Assembly (NCBI GenBank): GCA_037576195.1
Contig: CM075101.1
Span: forward strand, 10,478,001 to 10,542,000
Source of the DNA: Phytoseiulus persimilis
Lineage: Eukaryota > Arthropoda > Arachnida > Mesostigmata > Phytoseiidae
Reading direction: 5' to 3'
DNA: 64,000 nt
Positions 24,494 through 36,411 of the stretch are shown here, in pieces (within the stretch, counting starts at the first letter, position 1; each line of letters begins with the position of its first letter). The notes beneath the pieces are model-generated. The model was given only the letters and a program-made list of their open reading frames with translations, ran no database searches and was not told the origin of the DNA. A program made the translations under genes and the position numbers.

Positions 24494-25774
24494 TCAATCC
24501 AAATTCTCGACTAGAGCTAGGTACTCCGGACGGAGGAAGTCTGAGTCCGGTGGAGCTTCGACAACGCAATTCAGAACGACAGCGGGAAACAATTTGAGCT
24601 CATCGAGCGTCCGTTCTTGCGCTGTCAGGGTTTCCAGGCCGCTCTTCAGAGTCGGGTTAGCGCACGTATCGAGTAGACACTCTTTGAGGAACTCGTAGAC
24701 GTCGGCCAGCTTCTCGCAGATATCGAAAGTTCCCTGGAGGATCAGACCGTTCGGCAAGCGTATCCTGACGAGCGCGTATTTGTAGATTCGGACTTCCCGT
24801 TTCGCGTCGCGATCCCTCATAGCTTTTGTCCGTAGCTGAGTCATCAGCTCGGCGTCCCTAGTTCGGTTCGCCTGCTCCTTAGCGATTTCATCTGCTGTGA
24901 TATTGAAAAAGTCGTCAGGCACACTGAAGCTCGTCGATGATTGCGATGGCAGCAAGACTCTGGGACTTCGGTCCAGCACGATCTCGAGGGGCTCTGCACT
25001 AATCAGCGCATCCTTCAAAGCAGGCAGCAGCTCGAGATCGGCATTTTCATCGATACACAGATAGGTCTCTCCGTCGTCCAAAACTTTTTCGGAGAACCCG
25101 GCTGCTTCGAGAAATTCCTGGGAACCGATGATGGGCTGAACTTTTTCTTTGAAGACCCTGTTCGAAAGCTTGATTTTGCGGTATTTTTCTTCGCCCGGGT
25201 TGTCCAGAATGTTTGTCAGATACTTGTTGAGGATTTCTACGCAAGAACGGACTGCTGCTTCGTTCTTGTTGCAAGTCACAATGATCAGAGCCGCCGATAG
25301 GCCCTTCTCTTCTTCCAACTGCTCGAAGAGGAAATTCTTCAGCTCTTCGTCTAATTCGTCTCTCGGGAGAGCTTGCGGCCCGAGCATCGGACATCGGAAT
25401 AGGAGACCTTTCACTCCAAGCTGCGAAGGTTTTTCTTCGACCTTAGGTATCAATTCCGCACTCTTGGTTTTGGCCGCCGCCGCCTGCTGTTCAAGCTCGA
25501 GTTCTTTCTTAGCTTGTGCTCGAATCGCTGCGAGAGACCAATCGACTTCTTTGTTTCCACCGAGTCGCGCGAGAGCCGCAGCTCCAGCTCGCACTGCTTG
25601 CTCTGACGGCTGCGTCCGGTTCGGCTGGGCAATTGGCTCAGGATGACTCGACGAACTAGACGAACAGGCCGATGAGCTCGTGTTTTCTTCCGCGAGCTTG
25701 TGGCCGGGACCAGCTTTCTTGAACTGCTTGTTCAATTTCTTCTTCGCGAAGAACTGCTTGATTTTGTCCGCCAT
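24494..25774 (-). CDS. UBXN6: UBX domain-containing protein 6 (UBXD1), p97/VCP cofactor
   Basis: UBXN6 is a cofactor of the AAA ATPase p97/VCP that works in endolysosomal sorting, damaged-organelle clearance and ER quality control. A single uninterrupted exon encodes 426 residues, near the human length of 441. The N-terminal KKAGPGHKL (about 19-27) matches the family's first p97-binding segment. SEQAVRAGAAALARLGG (about 57-73) is the VIM helix. The PUB domain spans roughly 165-265 and includes the strongly conserved EEKYRKIKLSNRVF. The link SVPDDFFNITADEIAKEQ (about 284-301) and LRTKAMRD (314-321) are typical. The UBX domain spans about 330-405 (RIRLPNGLILQGTF). As expected for this family, the usual FPR loop of the UBX fold is absent. 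A low-complexity Ser run follows residue 32. The missing introns contrast with neighbouring genes, but the frame is intact, so it need not be a retrocopy. Confidence 0.97.
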   Translation of the reverse strand: MADKIKQFFAKKKLNKQFKKAGPGHKLAEENTSSSACSSSSSSHPEPIAQPNRTQPSEQAVRAGAAALARLGGNKEVDWSLAAIRAQAKKELELEQQAAAAKTKSAELIPKVEEKPSQLGVKGLLFRCPMLGPQALPRDELDEELKNFLFEQLEEEKGLSAALIIVTCNKNEAAVRSCVEILNKYLTNILDNPGEEKYRKIKLSNRVFKEKVQPIIGSQEFLEAAGFSEKVLDDGETYLCIDENADLELLPALKDALISAEPLEIVLDRSPRVLLPSQSSTSFSVPDDFFNITADEIAKEQANRTRDAELMTQLRTKAMRDRDAKREVRIYKYALVRIRLPNGLILQGTFDICEKLADVYEFLKECLLDTCANPTLKSGLETLTAQERTLDELKLFPAVVLNCVVEAPPDSDFLRPEYLALVENLD

Positions 25775-28700
25775 GATCTCCGTGAACTCCCCAGCAAGGT
25801 GGTATCCTCAATGAACGGATGATTGCGATAATATCCAGCGAAATCCCAAACGCGGTCTGTCCTGCGCCTGTCACACACAATAACAAACCATGGCCGCCAT
25901 TTTGACAAGATGATGCCATGCGCTCTGGCATTGACAGTTCGTTTAAATTCTAGCTCACTACGTCGATCGAGTTTCGGAGAACGGGAACGATTCAATCTTG
26001 CTAATGAGGGCTCCATTCCCATGGTGATGAGAAGAACTGTACCTTTATCCATGGTTGTAGTCTATCGCAAAGATACGGAAAAGACACGATCCAGCAACCT
26101 GACCCTGTGATCACAGCTCGGCGCAGAAGCTTCACTCCGCTATCCGTGCGCGGGAGTTAAATGGATAGGGACGTCCGCAAACCCGGAGTTCAGATGGTCT
26201 TGCATTGCGGAGGGCTTAGGATTGTGGGTCTGATGTCAAGGACCGCCCAGGAATCAGCGAGAGAGCCTTTCGGAAAATAGTACGGAGCCGACAGTCCCCG
26301 AAATATTCATCTATCGCAGGCGCGTAGCCGGCGAAGAGCGAATCGCGAGATTCACATACTGGTTCTTTCACGGTCTCCAATCTCCAAAGAATTATCTCCA
26401 ATTCTAATTATTCATTGCTGACTTCGTCCCATTCGCTCGCTTCCTCATGAAGAAGTCGTGAGAATTCATCCCTCTCCTAGCTCAGAGGTTGTCAAGTATT
26501 GCGAGTGAAAAGTTCTCTGTAGCTATCAATGATAGACCGAATTCGAATCTGCCGCGTGGAAATTCGGTGATCCGTTCTACCGACTCGGTCACTCATTACT
26601 CGATTAGCTTGACCGTCCCTTGCGTCAACGGAGCCGTCTCTAGATCGGTGAAGTCGAAACAATCTCTCTCTAGGCTCTCCGCTTCGTGACCAGGGTTTCG
26701 CCTTAGTGGCACGGGCAAGTGCAGTGAAGCATCGATGCTTCTCGCTCCACGAATACCCACTTCAAGATACCGAATCTTCCCTCGGCGCAGCACACCGGGG
26801 GAGCCCGGAATCAATGAATAATTGCATTGACTCTGGTAACATCGTTCTGACCGGTGTTCGTCGAAAGTCAATGAAAATCTGTAGATGTATGACAAGCAAT
26901 TTACCCCCCAAAACGAAATACGGACGCCATGCACTCTGCTGGATCTGCGTCCCTAAGAGAATTGCTGTGGTTGAGAACGATTTGACTGCCCATCCGTTGC
27001 GTCTTCCCTTGAAGGGACAACAGGAGTATTCGCTGCAGGGGAGTTCTTCACCTGGAGTCGCGCAGCGTTAGCTCAAACCCACCATCATTGCGCAACAATG
27101 CACGCACAGATAATGCAGAAGTATCGCAACCCCAACAACACTCAGAGTTGCTGGAGGGAACGTGAGACGCGATCCTCCCGCGGCGGCACACGCCAAGCGG
27201 CTGAATTGTCTCCGCTCCTGGATCCTCGGCCGCTGTCTCCTCCGGAGAGGTCTTGAGGGCGGAATTTTCGAAAAATGTCGGAAATCAGATTGGTGGCGGC
27301 CAATCGGCGGGTCTCTCGAAAGAATCTTGACCAAGCGAGGGACGAACCAAATTTTCACTCAAGTCTGATCTCAGCTACAAATAGAGCCCGTTCGTTCGAA
27401 AACCAAAACGGACAGATTTTCACCGATCGGTTCTTTGGTTCCCTCTACTCCCAGATCGAACGTCTCAAATACTGGGTGTCTGGGTGTCCGGATGGTGTTC
27501 AAGGAGCGCTGGGCAGCGCAGAATGTTATGGCCCCTAGCAAAAATACTGGTTCCTACCACCTCTGTCGGCACTTCGACTCCTATTTGATGACTCATCCTA
27601 CGACCCACGTGAGAGCTTTAAACAGCGTTCAAAGGCTTTTTGAGCTCGCATGCGGTGTTGTGGCGAGTAGGCATTTTTGGGCATCGATGAAACGCGAAAC
27701 TCCCCGAAATCTACGCGACAAGGCCGGCCAGTAATGGGTTCGCAAGCCCTCGAGATTCCCGAAGTCATCAAGAAGCACGATCGAAGAACATCAAGGTCCT
27801 CTCACCCGTCCCGTCACCCGTCTCTCTCCGGTCCGAAATGACGAGTCTGTGTTACGCTGTGGTACTCCACGTGATTCTACAGGATGGTCGAATTGGGTTG
27901 GGGAGTTTTTCGCCATTTTTTCCTTCCGGTGTTATCCCGAACCCCATGGGTGAATCTCAGACTTTTTTTGGAGCAGATTCACGAGAAGTGGCGAATCTTC
28001 CCCTCAAATGCAGGGGTCTTGCCCATTTTCTACAGGCGGTGCAGCCAATCATGTTTAGGGGCATTCATCCGACGGGAAGTGCCCGGTGATACCAGCATCT
28101 CACTCTCAGCAGGGAAGAAGCGAGAAGCCGGAACGAAAAAAATGTCGCCACAAGGCAGGTGCGGCGTAACCCCCTGAATCCGACCCAAGAGGGTTCTGTG
28201 AGTTTCAGAGAAAATGGTTTGTGATCACAATCGCATGTCAAAATTGCGTATCTTTCTCCCATCCAGCCGATCAGATATTCAGCGGTCGATTTTTCTGTCG
28301 TAAAATCTTGACTCTCGTCTTTCACCGGTTTCCGGCGAAAGCTCCAGAAACGAACGATTTTTCATGGCGACTTTTTCCACCTCATGACTCCAACGGTAGA
28401 TCTATCCCTGCCAGGAACAGTGTTCCTATTCGTTATCAGTACGATAACGGGCCGAACATGAGCGAAACTCTGGTTTCTCAAGAGGATACATTGACGCTCA
28501 GGGAAAAATTGGCTGTCGATATCCGTGCTGAGCTTTGCGGGGCATGGGATTCTGACGACTGATCAGCGCGGTTTCTTCCAAGCGCGTGGATTCGCTTGTC
28601 CTCACTCATCGCCAACAACCTACAACTCGAAGATGAACGGTTGGCCCGAGATATACCGCCAGGGAGCGCGTCCGCCTCTTGACACGCACTGCTCTCAGAT

Positions 28701-29456
28701 CCTATCGAGGGACATCGGTTCGAGATCACGGATTTGGCAAGGCCATTCGCAATCGACTGGGCAACAACGTCCTTTTGGAGTCAGCTTCGCTTTTGAGGAT
28801 GCAGGACCACATGTTTCTGATACTGTGTTCAATAAAAGTCTGTTTTCCGAAATCTTTTGAGGCGTTGACGTTCTCTCGGAGTGGGGGAAAACTTCTTAGA
28901 TATTCCGCGCTGGAAACAAAGGGTTGATCCGGAGCCGAGTCTTCAAGTGTTCTGGGAGGACGAGTCGATCCCGAATCTGGATCCGAAATGCAGAGCTCTC
29001 CTAGAACTGGCATCCGAACAGGCCGAAAGGAGGGCCTCCCCGGCCGGGATCGCGCGATCCCCTTGGGCAAACGTCCTGCATGTCGCTCTGGCAACGTGTC
29101 ACTAGCAAGACGTTTGTGGCATGCCGCACGCAGTTCAAACGTACCATTTCATGAAGTTCGCCGCCCGGAACACCAAGTCTTTCACGTGGTTCAATCTGCG
29201 CCCGTGAGGATTTCTTTAACCCGGTCCGACTCAGGAATATGCACTCTGTCCGCATAAAGTAGCAAGAACGAGAGTTACGGGAGCTCGGCGCGCAAACTTC
29301 TTTCATGTAAGTTGGAATTCTTGATTTTGGCAACCGGCTCGGGGGATAACGGCTTGCTTAGGCCTAATCATCTGCGGGTCGTTCGACAAACGGGGGAAGC
29401 ATCCTCTAACGATACTGAGTTCGGACGTGTTCTGCAGAGAAAAGTTCCGTATTGAG
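25775..29456. other. intergenic, divergent promoters
   Basis: The region lies between the 5' ends of UBXN6 (minus) and MARF1-like (plus). Short frames on both strands show no domain. In particular no NYN nuclease motif of the MARF1 type is seen upstream of the MARF1-like gene. Confidence 0.45.
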
Positions 29457-32400
29457 ATGTCCGCAAAGAACGACGAGAATCCGTGTCAAGTGTCAGGCGC
29501 CTCTCCGAGGGGAAGTCGGTTACTCAAATACCTGGATGACGTTGGGGATAGACTCGGCGAATTGACCGCCGACCTCGATCTTCAACTCGAGTTGAACAAC
29601 TCCGACGAAGGGTACCCAGGAAGCCCGAAGGGATCTCCTCCCGCCAGACGCAGCCTCAATCTCCGCTCCAGGGGTAGACCACATGAGAAAATGCAAGATG
29701 CGACCAATGTCTTGGTTCTGTCCAATTTGCCGGACGTTCCTTACCCAAAGACACAGTTCGCTGAGGACACACTCTACAACTGCGGAGTCGGAGAAAAGGC
29801 TGAAATCAGGCTCGGCAAGCGGCCAGGTTAGTTACCATACGCCCTAGGCGTTCACGCCGCAAGCTTGGAGACTGTTCGACGGCGATTCTGCGTTGCCGGA
29901 GTCAGGTTTCTGGCTCTCCTCAGCGTGACACTGCTTCTTCTCTCATTATTCCTGGCAAACTCAGCGGCCGGCGAAAAGCTTGAATTGTTGTGGTCCGTTT
30001 CAAAACTGACATGTTTTACTTCGCAGACATGTTGTTCATTTACAACTTGAGCGCCGCAAGTCAGAGAAGGCTGGCTTCGTTCATGAAGCAGCATTTTCCT
30101 CAAGTGTTGGTCACGCTCACAATGGGAGTTCCGCCGTACTCGTACAGAGAGGACACAACAGAAATGCTGTTGAATATACTCAGGAGTAACCAACGAGAGC
30201 AGATGTCATACCATGTACGTACATCGAATATTTTGCTTCCGATTCGTCGAACGCTCATCCTCGAGTTCGTTCGCTTCATAGGATCGATATCTGATTCTGC
30301 GCGGCGTACTTTCATAGTGACTCATCTTCAGGAAATCTACAAGGATGCGCCGAGAGGTTACCTGATCCTCACCAACGACTTCCCCTATGATACCAATAGG
30401 CTGGTTGAAGTCAATCAGGGAGGGTTCCACGGAATTCGGTTGAGAGATATGCTGCAAAGACAATCTCTCGACTCCCGGCATCTGATGTGTTTGATAAGTG
30501 TTCGCTGTCTTGCGCCTTTGGTGCACCGAATGATCTCCACAGAGTCGAGACTTCTCGACCGCAGATTCCTTGAATCACTCAGTGAAAGGATCCTAACGAG
30601 CACTTCCCAAATCCTTGACTCCGCCATTATCGCGCTAGCGGTTGAGGGAGAAGCATTGAAGAAGCCTTTGGAACATCTCGTCACCTGCGTACCGGGGGTC
30701 GAGGTCAGTCGATTTCAGTGATAGCAATAACGAGTGCTTCGTGGGGCTCTTGGAGAAATCGTTTATTCACGATGATTAACAGGCTCCGAATTTCGAACCC
30801 GTAGGTTGTTTGGACGGAAAACAGGAAAGTCATTCGAAAACTAGAACTGCCCGAGAGAGCTGGCGCCGAACCGCCTCTCAAAGTTCAAGCTGTGGCGAAT
30901 TCGAACCAAGAAGCTCTACATAAGGAGCAAGAGATCGTCAAAATCCTCTCGGATATCCTGAAGGTAGGAAAAAGTCCTTCTCTCGTCCTGATCTCCCGAA
31001 TAATCAGTTCGACACTCCACTACCGACAATGGTATGAATCCTATTCAATGCCACAAGTGAAGAACTGAGAGTGGAAATAAACGGGGGATTTCCCTTGCAG
31101 CGGCCGTCAAACCTCTACATGTCGCTTGACGAACTGGAATCAGCTCTGAGGCAGCGGGGTAGAAGAGTCGAGAGAAGTCTCCGACAGTTTATAACCGAGC
31201 GGCCGAAACATTTCCAGGTGAGGGAATTCACTCGAGAATGGAATGACCTTCCATCGGAAATATATCGACCTTCGAGATTCTGAGAAGCGCTGAGAATTCC
31301 CTACCGACTTTATCCGCGATTCCACTCTAAAAATACATTCCTGATGCAGATCTTGGGCGAAAGCGACTATGAAGTGGTCACGCTTAGCCATCGAGCGCAA
31401 ATCAAACGTGTTTGCAATGATTTGCAAAAGGTACTTCGGCCTCGCAAGCCAAAATGCATCTCGAGCGCTGATATCGCTGCCGCATTCGCTAGGCATTGGC
31501 ATGCCACGAACGAAATGGAGCAGACGGATCGTAGATTCAATGTTGAAGATTTCGGTGTGTGCTACCTGGATGATCTCCTGGTGACGATTCCGCAGCACTG
31601 GGGAGTGCATTGTAGCGAGTACGTGTCAACAGACGGTGTGGTGGTCAGACGGGTGTCCGGCGATGGAGAGGAAGACGTACCCGAATTCGTTCCCCGCTAC
31701 CCTGCAGACAGGGTTTTTGCATGGATCCCAAGAAGTAACCAAACCGAGACGCAGAAGAAGTCTTTGGCCCTTCTCAAACAACAGGTAAACGCATTGCTCC
31801 CGGTTCTCCGAGCCCGTCGTTCATATCCGTTCCACGCGCACACATCAAGAGTTTGGAGTGTGCATCGATTCTCGTCGTTATCAACTGAGGTTCTCTAACG
31901 GGTACCCAGCGGCATCATGTTAACCAGTTATCGCCATTCGGCTCAGGTTCTGAACATGTTCCGAGGAGATCCCAGCGCCGAAGCATTGATCGAGTACCTG
32001 ACGCGTCAGAACAGGAGTCATGGTCCGGACCACAACAGGCTCATTAGGCTCGCGTACCTCCGGGCCAATCGTCCATCCTGTCATCAAGGGCCATCGCACA
32101 ACGGACGCGATAATCCTACCCTTCCGTGCAATCTCGAGTTCGAAGAGAAAACTTTCGTTCCGCTCTACCATCGATTCTGCGGGGAACAGGTTGCGCTCAA
32201 TCGCTTTGGAGTCAAAGACCTCTTCGAGCTCTTCGATAGCATGATGGACACGTTCATCGCGACCGGGCACGGTCAAGATCGCAAGATTTCTCTGACGAGT
32301 GACGCTCGACGCGAGATACTGGAGCGACGGATCATCGACATCTTGCGAATGTCGAAGCGATCGATGACGATGAGCGAGCTGCTCCAGACCTATAAGCGTC

Positions 32401-33278
32401 AACCGACGATGTCGCCCTACTTCAACGAGTTCGAGATCAAGAGAGCCCTTGTCATGAGTAAGCTGATAGAGAGAGCCCCTCGAATTTTCGGAGGAGACCT
32501 CTACAGAGTGAGGCCCATTTTCGAGTGCTCCCTCGCGGTCGCCGTGCAACCTGACATCGGGCATGTGTTGACGATCTTCATGCTAAGTTACGCGCCGCTG
32601 GACGTCGAAACCATAGGGAATAGATTTTCTGATAGAACTGGTCGTTCTTTGGATGAATCCGTGCTCCGTCATCTTGAGAATGCAGGCGCCATCCGTCTGG
32701 TCACCGAGTTCACTCAGCTTTACGATTTACATGACGTGTGCCGGGTAGTCCGGAATCTCGTCTACAAGATGAACGAACTCCCCAGCAAAATTTATACAGT
32801 GAGTACCCTGTTTTCGAACCTGTTTAGCCTGTTTGACTCCGTTCCAATTTTTTTGTACCCTCTCGAGCAACCGGAAGAAATATCTCAGGAACGAAACGGT
32901 TTGCAGGTCGAGTCCCCTCCCTACACAGGAATGAACTTGCTCTCGAACCGAGAAGTTTCCGTGGCCTCGCTTCTGTCGTTCTCGGGAGATTTCACGTTCA
33001 TCGAACCTGAAACCCTGAACAGAATCATGTGCGATTTCGCGATCTGTTTTGAAGAGGTAGGGGACTACCAATTCAAGCTTCGACAGGAACTGATGGCTTG
33101 GGTTCCGGCGCCCGAAGAAACGGATAATGCTCAGAACCGCCGAACGACCAGGACGTCGAATCAGACGTTCCGGGGAGCGCCTCGAAGCAGGCAAAATCTC
33201 CGTTTCCAGCGGCATCAACCACCGAATTCGCACTATCAGAGGACCGGGCACCGACAGGGGGGAAATAACGCACACTGA
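29457..33278 (+). CDS. MARF1: MARF1-like LOTUS-domain RNA regulator lacking NYN nuclease
   Basis: MARF1 proteins control mRNA stability in oocytes. Eight exons, 29457-29826, 30027-30214, 30332-30703, 30805-30963, 31101-31217, 31350-31784, 31947-32798 and 32907-33278, join in phase into 954 codons plus stop, with GT-AG introns. The N-terminal 120 residues are Ser/Pro/Arg-rich. An RRM-like segment (DMLFIYNL) starts near residue 124. Tandem LOTUS/OST-HTH modules follow. They include PLEHLVTCVPGVEVVW (about 300), LYMSLDELESAL (about 368), VVTLSHRAQIKR and FNVEDFGVCYLDDLL (exon 6), FGVKDLFELFDSM (exon 7) and MTMSELLQTYKR (exon 7); about six modules in all. The C-terminus is basic and disordered. 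Several blocks match vertebrate MARF1 almost residue for residue, but the NYN RNase domain is absent, as in Drosophila MARF1, which acts by recruiting CCR4-NOT. A further upstream exon cannot be excluded, but the ATG at 29457 opens a frame consistent with a complete protein. Confidence 0.92.
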
Positions 33279-35804
33279 AGCTCTCGTCGCGGACTGCTTT
33301 AAGTCGGCTGCCAGAGCATCTTTTACCCGTGGTAATGATGCTAACACAGGACACAACATCATTACCACAAAGAACGGTAAACTTGTAACCCCCCCCCCCC
33401 ATTTCTTTCTGGTAAGAGAACCAAGTGTAGGGAGAACTTTAGGAAGAGCAACCACAACAAGTGACACGTTTGGCATTGACTCCAGAGACCGTCGACGCCT
33501 TTCGTCCTCGGTTCCTGAGCCAATTCGCCAGCCATTCAACTATCTATGCAGTCGGCCTCTTCGAAACCTTTTCTACGGTATATGTCGCTATGGGGCTTCA
33601 ACGTTCTTTAACGCATGGAACATTTCAATCATCTCTCCTTTGTTGTCATAAGGATTGAAGGAATTCACAGAAGTTCCGTAGCGGCGCGGCTGATTGACGT
33701 TTTGATTGTACAACTTTCAGCAAACTTCTCATTCACGATTTATTGTTTTCTGAAGTCTACTCATCGCAGGCTTGAATATTAGCTGGATGATCTCAGAAAC
33801 ATTGGCAAGATCGCGAGTCTTTGAATCCGGCGGAGACTCGAGAACATCTCCGTGAGATCGGCTCCCTATCAGGGTGTGTGGGTGGAACGCTGAGGTTCCC
33901 GAAAGGCACGAGAGCAACAGGAATTCAAATATTGATTTTGATCAGATTGAACTGAATTTACGAGTGAAGAGCTAACGGAATAACCGATTTGAAGACGCAA
34001 CTTTTTACAAGATCTGTAGCAACCTGCTACAGGGCCCTGCCTCTTGTTTGCTGAAGGAACTGTGGAAAGTTTTACCTGTCAAATTGGCCTACAGAGGTTT
34101 TTCGGAAAATAGGGTGCTTGAACATTCTTTTTTTTAAGTGTTACACTCTTTGGTGTACTTTAATGTATTTCAGATCTATCAATGTTTAATGATCCAAACT
34201 GTCAACATGTCTCCCGGTCTGAATGAGTGATTACTTGCATATTGTCGAACTGAGATTTAGAAATCCAATGAGTGGTACTTATATTGACATCTCGAGAGCT
34301 CCATTGGGTCGTCGACGCTTCGACAAGTCGGGAACCGGTTTCGTTTGATCATGCTGATCCGTCTCCGTATTCAACTCAGAACGACGGAATGTCACAATGT
34401 GAGTCTCGAGCCAGCTATAATTTTAACTAGCAAACGGAAATGTAGTGGTGAATGCGTTACTTGTCGAGAATTTATAGTCTTCCTCTAACCTTAATATATA
34501 GAAAGAAACGAACTCAACAGATACTTGATTAACTTCGGTGCATAACCAGCCGAAGCTTTTGTTAATCTTGATATTTGTGTCCTTGAAATGAAGATTTAAT
34601 TTCAAAGAAACTATTGGTCTTCATTCAATCTAGCTTGAATTAGTATTTCGATTCCCCTTATGCTTCTTCACCAAGAATCCCTCCGCGGGAGCTCTCGCAT
34701 TGCCTTCCTCGTAGGCGAAGTCGCAGAAATTTCCCGAATCTTCTAATGCGCGAACAGGTCAACATGATTAGACGTTTCTGAAGTCTCGAACTTCGCTTCA
34801 AGTGCTCTCCCGGCCGATGGCTTTTGGTTCAACAACGTGAAACAAGGACGGAACTCAGAATAACTTTGAAGCATCAGAAAGGTGCGATTCCGTCGAGTCA
34901 TGCACGATCAGAGCCGATAGCGCACCTATGAAACGCAAAGCAGGCTAGAGGAGTTCTTCCCGAGAAATGGTGGAACGACTTCCTTGCGTCACGGAGTGAC
35001 CTTCTCGGTCATGTTGAGATCATGCGAGAATCGACAATCAGGAATGAATGAGGCTCTCGTAGAATGCGGCTTAGTGTTCGGATCCCTTGACTCAGAGGAA
35101 CACTGCTCATCGTCTGCCCATACATCGTTCATTTCGTGTCTTCACGCTCAAAGCAGACCTGCTTGCACCTGAACCGGATCGCTCGACTGTTTTCGAAGCG
35201 ATCGATTTCGAGCGTTATAGGGGATCGTATGAAATTTCTCCGTCGATTTTGTCGGCCTTGGGGCGGCGCAGCATCCTCCCTGCCTTCCCCGATCGCCTGA
35301 TCGACGCTCCTTTCCGAGGAATGTCATCCGTTGGATCCCGCACGCTCGCTGATTTCGGGATAGCTTGATGCTGTCGCACAGATATTCCTTCAAAGGAGCT
35401 GGTGGATGTCTGAGGAATTTCTGTCACAAATCAGGTATTTCCATGGAATTTCGGGAGTGCGAACCGGGTCTCAAGCTGAGCTTAAACAGCAATTTTCACA
35501 CACCGATGACCTCTCCTTCGGCAAAATATTTGAATGACTTGCAATTTGATGAGCTACGCACTCAGGATCATGATTGTATTTGTGCTGCATTCGCTGACAC
35601 TATGGGACCGGGACTCTACAACCCCACAATAACCTAAAATAGAGGACGAGAGAGTAAAATTAGCAGGAGCACGAGAATATTAGGAGGCGATCTGTACAGG
35701 AACATATATGTTGACACCACAAAGATGTTTGAATAAACATATCCACGTAAGTTCCAATTGGATCCACCCCATGTTGTCGGAGGAAGTGAACGGATCACGA
35801 ATCG
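33279..35804. other. no secure gene
   Basis: This holds the MARF1-like 3' flank and AT-richer sequence around 33.9-34.7 kb. A run of 12 C falls at 33389-33400, overlapped by antisense frames. A plus frame at 35087-35368 has no known domain. Confidence 0.4.
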
Positions 35805-36125
35805 TCCACCATGAAGAGATCGAGCGAATCATCTTTGTCGAAGCGTTGTGGAGATCGAGCGAAGCTTCTTACTCGAAGCGTCACAGAGATTCAGGGACGC
35901 GTCAAGCTTGTAGCGTCAGAGAAATCGGGCGAGGCTTCTTGCGCAAAGCGTCGAAGGGATTCGGCAAACGAAATAACTTGCAGCCTCAAAAGGGATTGAG
36001 CCAATCGGCTCGCGTCTTGCTTGAAGCGTCCAAGAGATTCAGCAACGCGTCGGGCTCGTAACGGCAGAGAGGTAGAGCAAAGCGTCTCGCTCGGAGCGTA
36101 AGAGAGATCATACGAAGCTTTTTGC
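35805..36125. repeat. degenerate minisatellite, period about 35 bp
   Basis: The sequence is built from about eight or nine diverged copies of a unit resembling GAAGCGTCAGAGAGATTC followed by a variant of AGCGAAGCTTCTTGCTC. Copies can be followed by the recurring GAAGCGT, AGAGAT and CTTCTT or CTTGC blocks. Unit length varies by a few bases and divergence is high, so the array is old. It has no gene context. Confidence 0.7.
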
Positions 36126-36380
36126 TGGGAGTTCCCGAGTATTCTCTATTTCTCGGCGACCGGGAGTGGATATTCGCTCTCCGGACCCAATCACCCCAAA
36201 GCCGCGCGAGAGGACCACGGTTTCTTGTCTCTCGCTACTCCCGTTGGTGGTTCTTTAGAAGTACTGCAGTGTCAGGACAAATAGCAAGTCTTCCTAACAT
36301 TTTCCCGAATCGATTTCCCGTTAGACAGCAATTGATATTCCGTTATGAAGGAAAATAATTTTTCGTTATAACGGGGATAC

Positions 36381-36411
36381 TATTTTCCGTTATGCCTTAC
36401 AACGGAAAATA
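36381..36411. repeat. perfect 11-bp inverted repeat (hairpin)
   Basis: TATTTTCCGTT (36381-36391) and AACGGAAAATA (36401-36411) are perfect reverse complements around a 9-base loop. Related fragments (GGAAAATAAT, CGTTATAACG) lie just upstream at about 36345-36375, so this may be the decayed end of a small inverted-repeat transposon. Confidence 0.5.
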
